The notes under the pieces: generated by a model
Told to the model about the DNA's origin: nothing
Database searches by the model: none
Seen by the model: the letters and a program-made list of their open reading frames with translations, nothing else
Assembly (NCBI RefSeq): GCF_049800775.1
Contig: NZ_JBNAFR010000001.1
Coordinates: forward strand, 959,047-1,023,046
Reading direction: 5' to 3'
Source of the DNA: Dinoroseobacter sp049800775
GTDB taxonomy: Bacteria > Pseudomonadota > Alphaproteobacteria > Rhodobacterales > Rhodobacteraceae
Length of the DNA: 64,000 bases
Program-made: the position numbers and the translations under genes
Part shown: piece by piece, positions 1 to 8,795 of the stretch
Numbering within the stretch: position 1 is the stretch's first letter
Layout of the letters: each line of letters starts with the position of its first letter

Positions 1-976
1 CCTTCTCGACATATTTGCGGTACTCATCGAGCGTCGTGGCCCCGACACAGTGCAGCTCCCCGCGCGCCAGCGCCGGTTTCAGCAGGTTCGAAGCATCCAT
101 CGCCCCATCCGCCTTGCCCGCGCCCACAAGCGTGTGCATCTCGTCGATAAACAGGATGATCTCCCCCGCCGCCGCCGTCACTTCCGACAGCACGGATTTC
201 AACCGCTCCTCGAACTCGCCGCGATACTTCGCGCCCGCGATCAGGCTGCCCATGTCCAGCGCCATCAGCTTCTTGTTGCGCAAGGATTCAGGCACATCGC
301 CATTCACGATCCGCAGGGCGAGACCCTCGGCAATCGCAGTCTTGCCGACGCCCGGCTCGCCGATCAGCACCGGGTTGTTCTTGGTGCGACGGCTCAGCAC
401 CTGCATGGCGCGCCGGATTTCCTCGTCGCGCCCGATGATCGGGTCGATCTTGCTATCGGCCGCCGCCTCGGTCAGGTCGCGCGCGAATTTCTTGAGCGCA
501 TCATAGCCCGATTCCGCCGAGGCCGTATCCGCCGTCCGCCCCTTGCGAATGTCATTGATCGCACCGTTCAGCTTCTGGGCGGTCACGCCACCGGCCTCCA
601 GCGCGCTCTTGGCACCGGATTTCGTCACGGCCAGCGCGGTCAGGATGCGCTCCACCGGGACAAAACTGTCGCCGGCCTTGGTCGCGATCTTTTCCGCCTC
701 GTCCAGCACCTTCGAGGTCTGGGCATCCAGATAGGTCTGCGCGCCGTCGCCCGACACCTTGGGCAGCTTATCCAGCGCCGTCTCCAGCGCCTCGCGCACC
801 CGTGCCAGATCCCCGCCTGCGCGTTCGATCAGGTTGGCCGCCAGCCCCTCGTCATCATCCAGAAATGCCTTCAGAAGATGCTCGGGCACCATCCGCTGGT
901 GATTTTCCCGCATCGCGATGGTCTGGGCGGCCTGAAGGAAGCCGCGCGACCGCTCCGTGAACTTTTCCAGGTTCAT
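1..976 (-). CDS. clpB: ATP-dependent chaperone ClpB, N-terminal part (cut by window edge)
   Basis: ClpB is the Hsp100 disaggregase that works with DnaK to rescue aggregated proteins in the cytoplasm. The minus-strand frame begins MNLEKFTERSRGFLQ at 976, behind a strong AAGGAG site, and stays open to base 1. About 325 residues are visible: the Clp N-domain repeats (residues 1-145), then the first AAA+ module with Walker A (GEPGVGKT) and Walker B (IILFIDEMHT). The middle coiled-coil and the second AAA+ module lie outside the window. No CIRCE-like or sigma-32-type promoter was identified upstream. The identification is secure because the N-domain and first nucleotide-binding domain read as canonical ClpB. 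Confidence 0.95.
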   Translation of the reverse strand, partial: MNLEKFTERSRGFLQAAQTIAMRENHQRMVPEHLLKAFLDDDEGLAANLIERAGGDLARVREALETALDKLPKVSGDGAQTYLDAQTSKVLDEAEKIATKAGDSFVPVERILTALAVTKSGAKSALEAGGVTAQKLNGAINDIRKGRTADTASAESGYDALKKFARDLTEAAADSKIDPIIGRDEEIRRAMQVLSRRTKNNPVLIGEPGVGKTAIAEGLALRIVNGDVPESLRNKKLMALDMGSLIAGAKYRGEFEERLKSVLSEVTAAAGEIILFIDEMHTLVGAGKADGAMDASNLLKPALARGELHCVGATTLDEYRKYVEK

Positions 977-1171
977 CGGTTTCTCCTTTTTCCAAGCGCT
1001 TGCCCGGTGAGACGCCCGCTTCGCGGCACATCTGTTGCAAGCCTCACATCTCAGATGGGCGTGAAGAAACCGTTGCGCAAGAGCCACAGACCCGAAATCG
1101 GGCGCGAAAAAGCGCCCCTTGCAGGGGGGCCGGGGCTCTGGCAGGGGAAGGCAGCAACCATGGAGGCCCCG

Positions 1172-1876
1172 ATGACGCAAACCGCAGATGATCGCCTGAT
1201 TGTGGCGCTGGATGTTCCCAACGCGCTGGCCGGGCTCGAACTCGCCGGCAAGCTCGGGGATGCGGTGTCCTTCTACAAGATCGGGCTGGGGATGCTGACC
1301 GGCGGGGGGCTGGCGCTGGCCAATGAGTTGAAGACCGAGCATGGCAAGCGGATCTTTCTCGACATGAAGCTCTTCGATATCGGGGCGACCGTCGAGGCGG
1401 CGGTGCGCGGGCTGGCCCAGTTCGAGATCGATTTCCTAACCGTCCATGGCGATCCCCATGTGGTCGCGGCCGCCAAGCAGGGCGCCGCCGGGTCGGACAT
1501 GAAGATCCTCGGGGTCACGATCCTGACCTCGCTGGACCGGGCGGATCTGGATGCCTGCCTGATGCCCGAGGGGCCGGTGCAGGATCTGGTGCTCGAACGC
1601 GCGGGCCGCGCGCTGGAGGCCGGGGCCGATGGCGTCATCGCCAGCCCGCAGGAGGCCGCGCTGATCCGCGCCCTGCCCGAGGCGGATGGCAAGCTGATCG
1701 TGACACCGGGCGTGCGCCCGACCGGCGCCGCGCTTGGGGATCAGAAACGGGTGGCCACGCCCGCCAAGGCAATCGCCGACGGGGCCGACCATATCGTGGT
1801 CGGGCGCCCGATCTGGCAGGCCGCGGCCCCGGCCGCCGCCGCGCGCGCCGTGCTGGCCGAACTGCCCACCACCTAG
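1172..1876 (+). CDS. pyrF: Orotidine 5'-phosphate decarboxylase
   Basis: Catalyses the last step of de novo UMP synthesis, decarboxylating OMP. The protein has 234 residues, normal for the family. The TIM-barrel signature is visible: LIVALDVPN near the N-terminus, the catalytic D-x-K-x-x-D set in FLDMKLFDIGATV, and the phosphate-binding VTPGVRP and VVGRPI segments near the end. The frame is open far upstream, but the start MTQTADDR at 1172 is preferred because GGAGG sits six bases before it; an ATG at 1160 is the alternative. It is divergent from clpB and convergent with the nfeD-like gene, so it is probably monocistronic. Confidence 0.95.
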   Translation: MTQTADDRLIVALDVPNALAGLELAGKLGDAVSFYKIGLGMLTGGGLALANELKTEHGKRIFLDMKLFDIGATVEAAVRGLAQFEIDFLTVHGDPHVVAAAKQGAAGSDMKILGVTILTSLDRADLDACLMPEGPVQDLVLERAGRALEAGADGVIASPQEAALIRALPEADGKLIVTPGVRPTGAALGDQKRVATPAKAIADGADHIVVGRPIWQAAAPAAAARAVLAELPTT

Positions 1877-1897
1877 CGGCTGTGGCGCGGGCCCGGC

Positions 1898-2179
1898 TTA
1901 GTCGTCGTTGATATCATGTTCAAAGGTCTTCACCTGCCCCTGACGCAGGCCGAAGATCCGACGCAGCGCCAGCCACGCGATCAGCGAGAGCACCGCAAAG
2001 ATCAGGCAGAGGATCGGGACGGATTGCGTCCAGCCGAGCTCCGCCGGGGTGACAAGCAGCAGCCCGCCCACGAGCCCCGCGCCGATCGCGATCCCGAGAA
2101 AGATATAGCCGGGCGCCAGCATCTCGACAAAGCCAAGGATCAGCGCCGCCGCGAACCAGAACCATGGCGTGACCAGCAT
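1898..2179 (-). CDS. Short NfeD-like membrane protein
   Basis: A 93-residue membrane protein with three hydrophobic segments (about residues 5-22, 26-45 and 52-72) and an acidic tail. Its position directly after an SPFH/stomatin gene is the classical nfeD arrangement, in which NfeD partners the SPFH protein in membrane-domain organisation. The start overlaps the stop of the SPFH gene (TGATG), so translation is coupled. It has the transmembrane part but little of the C-terminal OB-fold of longer NfeD proteins. The call rests mainly on membrane topology and gene context, so the exact biochemical role is unknown. Confidence 0.75.
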   Translation of the reverse strand: MLVTPWFWFAAALILGFVEMLAPGYIFLGIAIGAGLVGGLLLVTPAELGWTQSVPILCLIFAVLSLIAWLALRRIFGLRQGQVKTFEHDINDD

Positions 2180-3066
2180 CAGCCGCGCCCTTTCAGCATG
2201 TGGAAGGCATTGGTGAAGGCGTCCACCGCATCCGCCGGAACGATGACCGTCTGTGTGCCTTGGGAAGACCCCACCGCCGTGAGCGCCTCGACCTGCTTGA
2301 GCGCGACCTGGTACTGTGCCGCCTCCAGCCCGTTATCCTGAATGGCCCGGGCCACGGCGCTGGTGGCATAGGCCTCCGCATCGGCGAGCACCCGGCGGGC
2401 CTTCGCCTCCTGCTCGGCGGCATAGAGCTCCGCATCGGCGGCCAGCTCCACCGCGCGTTTCTGGCCCTCGGCCTCGGTGACCTGGGCCCGGCGCGCGCGC
2501 TCGGCATTGAGCTGCTGCAACATCGCCTCGCGCGTGGCCGCATCCAGATTGACGTCGAGGATCTCGGCCCGGGTCACCTCGATCCCCCAGTCATCCACCG
2601 CATCCTCGACCAGCGCCTTGATCTGGCTGATCAGCTGGCTGCGGTTCGACTGCACCTCGTCCAGCTCCATCTTGCCGATCTCGGCCCGCACGATCCCGGC
2701 GACGGTGGTGGCAATCGCGCCGTCCACATCGCGGATCCGGTAGACCGTGCGCTCAGGCTCCAGAATGCGGTAGAACACGCTGGTCTCCACCTGCACCAGC
2801 ACGTTGTCACTGGTGATCGCGTCCTGGCTGGCATTGGGCAATTGCCGCTCGAGGATCGACACCTCATGGGCGACCCGGTCGAGAAACGGTACGATGAAAT
2901 TGATCCCCGGCCCAAGCACCGCACGCAACCGCCCGAACCGTTCCACCACATGCTTCTCGGATTGCGGCACGATCCGGATCCCGAGGAACACGCAGAGCAG
3001 GATGAACGCCGCCAGCAGCAGGATCACGAGATTTTCCTGTACCAGCGTGAAAAGCAGGTCTTCCAT
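2179..3066 (-). CDS. SPFH/band 7 (stomatin-like, QmcA-type) protein
   Basis: A 295-residue stomatin/prohibitin-family protein. It has one N-terminal membrane anchor (about residues 8-28), then the SPFH domain starting at IRIVPQSEKHVVERFGR, and an alanine/glutamate-rich helical region (LNAERARRAQVTEAEGQKR) typical of oligomerising SPFH proteins. Such proteins form large ring assemblies in the inner membrane and influence membrane proteases and membrane order. It forms a two-gene operon with the downstream nfeD-like gene. Length and domain order match bacterial QmcA/HflK-like paralogues. It is not HflK or HflC, which would come as a pair. Confidence 0.92.
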   Translation of the reverse strand: MEDLLFTLVQENLVILLLAAFILLCVFLGIRIVPQSEKHVVERFGRLRAVLGPGINFIVPFLDRVAHEVSILERQLPNASQDAITSDNVLVQVETSVFYRILEPERTVYRIRDVDGAIATTVAGIVRAEIGKMELDEVQSNRSQLISQIKALVEDAVDDWGIEVTRAEILDVNLDAATREAMLQQLNAERARRAQVTEAEGQKRAVELAADAELYAAEQEAKARRVLADAEAYATSAVARAIQDNGLEAAQYQVALKQVEALTAVGSSQGTQTVIVPADAVDAFTNAFHMLKGRG

Positions 3067-3258
3067 GGCAAAGCTCCGTTACCGGCAGGCCCCCTTGGCC
3101 TGCCCCGGGCGTGTCCGCCGCGCCCGCAGAGTAACAGTATCCACGGGGCCGTAAACGGCCCGATAACGTCTCGGCGACCTCCAACCAAAATGGCGATTGG
3201 GCGCTCGCCAAATTGTCGCAGCGCGCTAGATATGAGCGATCACTCAAGGAGACGAGAC

Positions 3259-4176
3259 ATGAGCACATTCACACGCCGCCAAGCCCTTGCCGCAGGCGCC
3301 GCCCTGCCCCTGGCCGCCGCCGCCGGCAGCCCGGCACTGGCCGCCGCCGACATGAAGGGCGCCACAGTGCCGACCCATAACCGCATCAAGCTCGGCGGGT
3401 TCGAGGTGACGACCCTGCTGGCCGGCACCACCAAGCGCGACGAGATCCAGTCGATCTTCGGCATGAACGTCTCGCCTGAAGAATTCGCGCAGGTCAGCGA
3501 AGAGAACTTCATCCCCGCCGACGCCTCGCAGTTCTTCTTCACCCCGACGGTCGTGAACACCGGCAGCGAGCTGGTGCTTTTCGACACCGGCCTGAACCCC
3601 GACGGCATCACCAGCGCCCTGGCCGCCGCAGGCTACAGCCCGGATCAGGTGGACACGGTGGTCCTCACCCATATGCATGGCGACCATATCGGCGGGCTGA
3701 TGTCCGGCGATGACCCGACCTTCGCCAATGCGCGCTACATCACTGGTGCGGCCGAGCACAACCACTGGTCCAACGCGGCCAATGACCGGTTCAACACCAA
3801 TGTCGCGCCGCTGAACGAGCAGTTCTCCTTCCTCGATGATGGCGGCTCGGTCGCCTCGGGCATCACCGCCATGGCCGCCTTCGGCCACACCCCCGGGCAC
3901 ATGACCTACCGGATCGAGAGCGAGGGCCAGGCCCTGATGCTGATCGCGGATCTGGCGAACCACCCGATCTGGTCGCTGGAGCGTCCGGACTGGGAAGTGC
4001 GCTTCGACATGGACAAGGCCGGGGCCGCCGCCTCCCGCCGTGCGGTGCTGGGCCAGATCGCCGATGAGCGGATCCCGATGATCGGGTACCACATGCCCTT
4101 CCCCGGGGTCGGCTTCGTGGAAACCCGCGGCGACGGCTTCCGCTACATCCCGCACAGCTACCAGCTGATGCTCTGA
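3259..4176 (+). CDS. Tat-exported MBL-fold metallo-hydrolase
   Basis: A 305-residue metallo-beta-lactamase-fold hydrolase. The start at 3259 follows AAGGAG. The N-terminus MSTFTRRQALAAGAALPLAA is a twin-arginine signal ending near residue 30, so the protein should be exported folded to the periplasm. The metal-binding motif THMHGDHIGG is intact, with a later histidine in GHTPGHMTYR and an aspartate in LIADLANH. The substrate cannot be read from the sequence; related Tat-type MBL proteins include lactonase-like and arylsulfatase-like enzymes, and nothing here marks a true beta-lactamase. It stands alone and is followed by a good terminator. Confidence 0.88.
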   Translation: MSTFTRRQALAAGAALPLAAAAGSPALAAADMKGATVPTHNRIKLGGFEVTTLLAGTTKRDEIQSIFGMNVSPEEFAQVSEENFIPADASQFFFTPTVVNTGSELVLFDTGLNPDGITSALAAAGYSPDQVDTVVLTHMHGDHIGGLMSGDDPTFANARYITGAAEHNHWSNAANDRFNTNVAPLNEQFSFLDDGGSVASGITAMAAFGHTPGHMTYRIESEGQALMLIADLANHPIWSLERPDWEVRFDMDKAGAAASRRAVLGQIADERIPMIGYHMPFPGVGFVETRGDGFRYIPHSYQLML

Positions 4177-4198
4177 ACACGCCCCCTCTCGGGACGAC

Positions 4199-4222
4199 AA
4201 GCAGGCCTCCGGGCCTGCTTTT
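4199..4222 (+). terminator. Rho-independent terminator after the MBL-fold gene
   Basis: The 9-bp arms AAGCAGGCC and GGCCTGCTT enclose a four-base loop, and the 3' arm runs into a TTTT tract. It lies 22 bases after the stop codon of the MBL-fold gene. Confidence 0.75.
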
Positions 4223-4705
4223 GCGTTTCGGGGTCTGGGCGATCTGTGGGCTCTGCTCGCGGTGTGTGTCGCGAACAGAGCCCGCCCGGTCTCGTGAGTG
4301 GTGACGCCCAGCGCCGTCCAACAGGGTGTGCGCCCTAAGGTGTGTCAGACGCTCGCCACGATGCATGAGCGACACGCATGCACCGGGCGTTTGGGGCCAG
4401 GAGGACCGGGTGTTCCCGCCTGTGAGTGACATTTAGGGATGCGCCGATACCGCTACCATCGCGCGATTACGTGACAAAGCCGCAGGCCACCCCGCATGCA
4501 TGGGCGCGCCCCGATCCCGGGCCGGCACTCCGGCACATTTCTGCCACCCGACAGAGTTCGTCGCATGACGGCTTGTCTCCGGAACGACAAAGGCGGAAGC
4601 CATGTCCGAACCCGATGCGGCCCGACCCGCCGACCCTTGTGGCCTCCCGCCCGGGGGGTCAGCGCCGATTGGACATGACAACACCCAACCACAGTGACCT
4701 GCCCC
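4223..4705. other. Intergenic region, no feature recognised
   Basis: About 480 bases between a terminator and the OXA-type gene. Open frames on both strands overlap here, but none has a convincing start, ribosome site or recognisable protein. I see no repeat or RNA structure that I can name. Confidence 0.5.
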
Positions 4706-5563
4706 ATGCCTTTCCAGACCGCCATCGCCGCTTGCTCCGTCTGCGCTCTTATCGCCTGTCTCGCGGGCGAGGCGCGTGCCGAAACACGCCGCGTCATCGC
4801 CGCAGACCCTCTCGCCAAGGAGATGACCGGGCGCGATGTCAGCTTCCTGGCCCGCGATCTCGAAACGCAGGAGGCCTGCCTCCTCGAGAACAGCGATCTC
4901 GAGACACGCCATGGCCCCTGGTCAAGTTTCAAGATCCCCAATCTGCTGATCGCGCTGGAAACCGGCGCGGCTGACGGTCTGCACGCCGAGCGGTCCTGGG
5001 ATCCGCAACGCCGACCGGCGGCGGGATACTGGCCCGAGGACTGGCGCCGGGACCAAACACTCGAAAGCGCCTTCAGACGGTCGGCAGCCTGGTATTTTCA
5101 GGATGTCGCCGTCGATGTCGGCGCGCAAACCTACCGGACAGTTCTCGACGCGTGGCGCTATGGCAATGCCGCCGCGCCCGAAGCGTCGGACAGGTTCTGG
5201 CTGGACCGAACCCTGCGCATCTCGGTCTCGGAGCAGGTCGCGTTTCTCTCCCGTCTGCTCTCGGGGTCTCTCGATGTGGCGCCAAAAAACGTTGAGGCGC
5301 TCGCCACAGCAAGCCTCGACCGTCGCAGCCCCGAGATCAGCCTCCACGGCAAGACCGGATCGGGCCCCCTGGTCCCGGGGGATTTCTCACGCCCCTTCGA
5401 AGGTTGGTATGTGGGATGGGTGGCCAGAACCGGGATGCAACCGATCCCCTTCGCCCTCTATGCCCGTGCCGCCACCTATGGCGAGATCAGGGAGTTCCGG
5501 CGCGAGTTTGCCCTCCGGATGCTCACGGAGTGCGGTTATCTCCCGGACGGGTTCGACCGCTGA
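4706..5563 (+). CDS. Class D (OXA-type) beta-lactamase
   Basis: A serine beta-lactamase of 285 residues, exported by a Sec signal (MPFQTAIAACSVCALIACLA, cleavage near EARA). The class D motifs appear in order: the active-site serine and carboxylatable lysine in PWSSFKIPN, the second serine in RRSAAWYFQ, YGN in WRYGNAA, the omega-region FWLDRTLRISVSEQ, HGKTGSG, and a conserved GWYVGW. All catalytic residues are present, so it is probably active on penicillins; the spectrum cannot be inferred. The start at 4706 is preferred over an upstream in-frame GTG at 4694, which lacks a ribosome site. No regulator or mobile element adjoins it, suggesting a resident chromosomal gene. Confidence 0.9.
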   Translation: MPFQTAIAACSVCALIACLAGEARAETRRVIAADPLAKEMTGRDVSFLARDLETQEACLLENSDLETRHGPWSSFKIPNLLIALETGAADGLHAERSWDPQRRPAAGYWPEDWRRDQTLESAFRRSAAWYFQDVAVDVGAQTYRTVLDAWRYGNAAAPEASDRFWLDRTLRISVSEQVAFLSRLLSGSLDVAPKNVEALATASLDRRSPEISLHGKTGSGPLVPGDFSRPFEGWYVGWVARTGMQPIPFALYARAATYGEIREFRREFALRMLTECGYLPDGFDR

Positions 5564-6152
5564 CCGACAGCGCGCGCCTCGGGCAGCCGGTCAGATGGAT
5601 CTCGCTGTTGTCGACAAGCGCCCCGCCGATCTCAATGCGGCTCCGGCCTCTCGCGGACCGCCAGTCGCTCAGCCCGCAAAACTCTGGCGGCGATCAAACG
5701 CACAGGTCGAAGAAGTTGCCGAGCTCAGAGCCACCGCTCAGAGTGCTGGCATGAGCAGGTCGGCATAAGTCTTGGGTAAGCTCGGACAGGCCGTCGAACA
5801 TTCGGACCGCCGAAGTGACTGCTGCTCCGGGCAAGACATACAGCAGGGAACGTCCGGGTGGGTACCAAGGGGCGTGGTCGTCCATCGGTCTATATTGCGA
5901 GGGCTCTGGACCAGGACTGACTTGAGTGCATTCACGAGGCTATCGCAGGATGTGCCCACCGAGCGACCGGACGCAGCGCGCAGGGTGGTCCCCCTTAACC
6001 GCAGGATGCCGGAAGCAGTGGCTGAAATTGTCGCCGAAGCGGCCAAATTTCGGTCCGGGGGCTAGGGGTCAAGTTCGTCCCTCGCATCAGTAGCGGTGTA
6101 GTGAGCCCCGCCCTTCGCTTCCCTCGCCGCCCCGTGCCTGCGATAGAGGGTC
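5564..6152. other. Intergenic region without a supported gene
   Basis: About 590 bases between the OXA-type gene and the zincin gene. A plus-strand frame at 5772-6065 exists but has no plausible ribosome site and no recognisable sequence. The area may be decayed coding DNA, but nothing in it can be identified by eye. Confidence 0.45.
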
Positions 6153-6548
6153 ATGTCTGACCGCGCCCCTGATCTCACCGCTTTTCTACAGATGGCCCGC
6201 GCCACGGTGGCAGAGTTTCCTGCACCCTTCGCGGCGCTGGCGGCCGAGGTCTCCATCGTCATCGAAGAGATGCCTCAGGACTGGATGCTCGAGGATCTCG
6301 ACATCCCGGATCCGCTCGATCTGACCGGGCTCTATGACGGGGTGCCGCTGACGGAGAAATCGGTCTTCGATCAACCGATGCAGCCGGACACGGTCTGGCT
6401 TTTTCGCCAGCCGATCCTTGCGGAATGGCGCGAGCGCGAGGGCGTGCGCCTTCCCGATCTGATCGCCCATGTGACCGTCCACGAGTTCGCCCATCACTTC
6501 GGCTGGTCCGATGAGGATATCGCCGCCATCGACCGCTGGTGGGAGTAG
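6153..6548 (+). CDS. Metallopeptidase family protein (minimal zincin)
   Basis: A 131-residue protein of the small bacterial zincin family, known from structural-genomics work but with no established substrate. The zinc motif HEFAHHFG (HExxH type) lies near the C-terminus, within VTVHEFAHHFGWSDED, in the usual position. There is no signal peptide, so it should be cytoplasmic. Length and motif position match the family. It stands alone between two gene-poor stretches. Family membership is clear; function is unknown. Confidence 0.88.
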   Translation: MSDRAPDLTAFLQMARATVAEFPAPFAALAAEVSIVIEEMPQDWMLEDLDIPDPLDLTGLYDGVPLTEKSVFDQPMQPDTVWLFRQPILAEWREREGVRLPDLIAHVTVHEFAHHFGWSDEDIAAIDRWWE

Positions 6549-6580
6549 TGTTGCGCGGTTTGGGGGGTAACGCGCGCCCG

Positions 6581-6624
6581 TGCCCGACACTTGCCCGACA
6601 CATGTCCGACAGCTGTCCGACGGG
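6581..6624. repeat. Four tandem 11-bp repeats
   Basis: TGCCCGACACT, TGCCCGACACA, TGTCCGACAGC and TGTCCGACGGG follow one another without spacing in the region between the zincin gene and the end of nadE. The rest of 6549-6918 is G+C rich with nothing recognised. The unit is one helical turn long, but no partner protein is evident. Confidence 0.7.
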
Positions 6625-6918
6625 GGGCCGACCGCCGTCGGGCAGGCCCGGCGCGCCCCTTTCGGAGGCTGCGCTACGCCAGTTGGAGCCGGTCCGCGGT
6701 GGGGTTGATTGGGTAGATCAGGGCGCGATCCGCGCGACATAGGAGACGTCGGCCCGCACCGCTCGGCCCTGCCGCCATGGGACCAGACCCGCCGCGCCGC
6801 ACCAGCGCGCAGGCCGTCCCGGCGGACCTGTTAGCACGGCACGGGCCGATGGCTCCCGCGCCCCTGAGCGCCAGCCTTCCGACCCCCAGGACCCGGTTTC
6901 AGCGTGGTTCAGAGCGTG

Positions 6919-8592
6919 TCAGTGGTTGCGCGTCGCCGAGGTGTCGCGCCAGCGGTTCACAATGGGATAGCGCCGGTCGAGCCAAAAGGCCCGCTCGGTC
7001 AGCCTTGCGCCGGGTGCCGATTGGAACCGCTTGTATTCACTGATGAAAATCAGGTGTTCGACTTTCTTGACCGTCTCAAGCTCGAACCCTTCGGCGACCA
7101 GTTCCGCCACCGAGGCTTCGCGGTCGATCAGGCCTTCGAGGATCGCGTCGAGCACCCCATAGGGCGGCAGGCTGTCCTCGTCCTTCTGATCCTCGCGCAA
7201 CTCCGCCGACGGGGCCTTGTCGATCACCCGCTGCGGGATCACCTCGCCCGCCGGTCCCATCATCCAGTCACGATGGTTCTCGTTGCGCCAGCGGCAGGTC
7301 TCGAAAACCCGGGTCTTGTAGAGATCCTTGATCGGGTTGTAGCCCCCCGCCATGTCGCCATAGATCGTGGCATAACCCACGGCGACCTCGGACTTGTTGC
7401 CCGTGGTCAAAAGCATCTCCCCGAACTTGTTGCTCAGCGCCATCAGAAGCAACCCGCGCAACCGCGATTGCACATTTTCCTCAGCAATCCCCGGCGAGGT
7501 CCCATTGAAAAACGGCGCCAACGCCTCCGAGACCGCCGCGCGCGGTCCGGCAATGGGCAAGGTATCGAGCGGGCAGCCAAGGCGGTCGGCCACACCGGCC
7601 GCATCCTCGAGCGAGTGCTCCGAGGTGTATTCCGACGGCAGCATCACGCAGCGCACGTTCTCCGGACCAATCGCGTCGGCCGCGATCGTGGCAACGATCG
7701 CGCTATCGATCCCCCCGGACAGGCCGAGCAGCACCTTGCCGAAACCCGACTTGCGCAGGTAATCGCGCAGGCTCTCGACCATCACCCGGTAATCGGCTTC
7801 CCATTCGTCGGGAAGCGCCGCTTTCTCGCCCTCGCGGATCCGCCAGCCCTCGGGCGTCTCGTCGAGATCCAGATGGGTGATCGCCTCGTCCATGGCGGGC
7901 ATCTGCAGGGCCAGCGCCCCATGGGGATTCAGGGCAAAGCTCGCCCCGTCGAACATCTGGTCGTCCTGCCCGCCCACCATGTTCAGATAGATCAGCGGCA
8001 AGCCGGTCTCGATCACCCGTGCCACCATCAGGTTGAGCCGAGTGTCATGCTTGTTGCGGTGATAGGGCGAGCCATTGGGAACCAGCAGGATCTCGGCCGC
8101 CGATTCCGCGAGGGTCTCGGTCACATCCGGGTACCACGCATCCTCGCAGATCGGCGTCCCGATGCGCAGGGGCCCGATCCGGTACGGCCCGCTCACCGGC
8201 CCCGAGGTGAAAAGCCGTTCCTCGTCAAAGACATCCGCATTGGGCAGGTGATGCTTGAGCACCCTCGCCACCACGCGTCCGCCTTCGAGAATGGCATAGG
8301 TGTTGTAAAGCTTGCCGCCTTCGATCTGCGGCGATCCGATGCCCAGCGCGGGCCCGTCGGCGCAATCCTGCGCCAAGGCGGCCAGCACCCGCTCCGCATC
8401 GGCGGCAAAGGCCGGACGCATGACCAGATCCTGGGTCTGGTAACCGGTCAGGAACATCTCGGGCAGGGCCACGAATTGCGCGCCCGCCGCTTTGCCGGCC
8501 TCCCAAGCCGACAGGGCCTTGGCCGCATTGTCATCCAGCGCCCCAAGGGTCGGGTTCAGCTGGGCCAGGGTCAGGCGAAAGGTCTGGGTCAT
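6919..8592 (-). CDS. nadE: Glutamine-dependent NAD+ synthase
   Basis: Amidates deamido-NAD+ to NAD+ using glutamine nitrogen. The 557-residue protein has an N-terminal nitrilase-type glutaminase domain, with the catalytic glutamate in LPEMFLTGY, lysine in VLKHHLPN and cysteine in GTPICEDAWYPD, and a C-terminal synthetase domain with the ATP pyrophosphatase loop LLGLSGGIDSAIV. The start is set at MTQTFRLTLAQLNPTLGA (8592), which places the nitrilase fold at residue 5. The frame is open upstream, including MLRSDSQ, but without family similarity. The length matches bacterial two-domain NadE. It is divergent from the MORN-repeat gene. Confidence 0.95.
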   Translation of the reverse strand: MTQTFRLTLAQLNPTLGALDDNAAKALSAWEAGKAAGAQFVALPEMFLTGYQTQDLVMRPAFAADAERVLAALAQDCADGPALGIGSPQIEGGKLYNTYAILEGGRVVARVLKHHLPNADVFDEERLFTSGPVSGPYRIGPLRIGTPICEDAWYPDVTETLAESAAEILLVPNGSPYHRNKHDTRLNLMVARVIETGLPLIYLNMVGGQDDQMFDGASFALNPHGALALQMPAMDEAITHLDLDETPEGWRIREGEKAALPDEWEADYRVMVESLRDYLRKSGFGKVLLGLSGGIDSAIVATIAADAIGPENVRCVMLPSEYTSEHSLEDAAGVADRLGCPLDTLPIAGPRAAVSEALAPFFNGTSPGIAEENVQSRLRGLLLMALSNKFGEMLLTTGNKSEVAVGYATIYGDMAGGYNPIKDLYKTRVFETCRWRNENHRDWMMGPAGEVIPQRVIDKAPSAELREDQKDEDSLPPYGVLDAILEGLIDREASVAELVAEGFELETVKKVEHLIFISEYKRFQSAPGARLTERAFWLDRRYPIVNRWRDTSATRNH

Positions 8593-8795
8593 CTGGGGCG
8601 CCTCGGATTGACTGTCGCTGCGAAGCATCGCTTCGCCGTTGGGGCGTTTGTAGCAGGTCCTCCGCCGGGCGAAAGGCTCGGCGCGCCTTCGCGGCCCCCC
8701 GCCTAGCCCATTGCCCCCTGACGGGAGGTCCATTAGCCTTTTGGCCAACGAGAACGCCGCCGCATCCCGCGCGCAGGCCCGACAGGACACAACCC

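Noticed and set aside
50..1171. Long open frame upstream of pyrF in the same phase
   Set aside because: It is antisense to clpB; the true pyrF start at 1172 has its own ribosome site and the upstream part is not OMP-decarboxylase-like.
2200..4200. Long antisense frames over the SPFH and MBL-fold genes
   Set aside because: High G+C codon bias generates open antisense frames; the recognised proteins are on the other strand.
5772..6065. Plus-strand 97-codon frame
   Set aside because: No ribosome site and no recognisable protein; an overlapping frame exists on the other strand.
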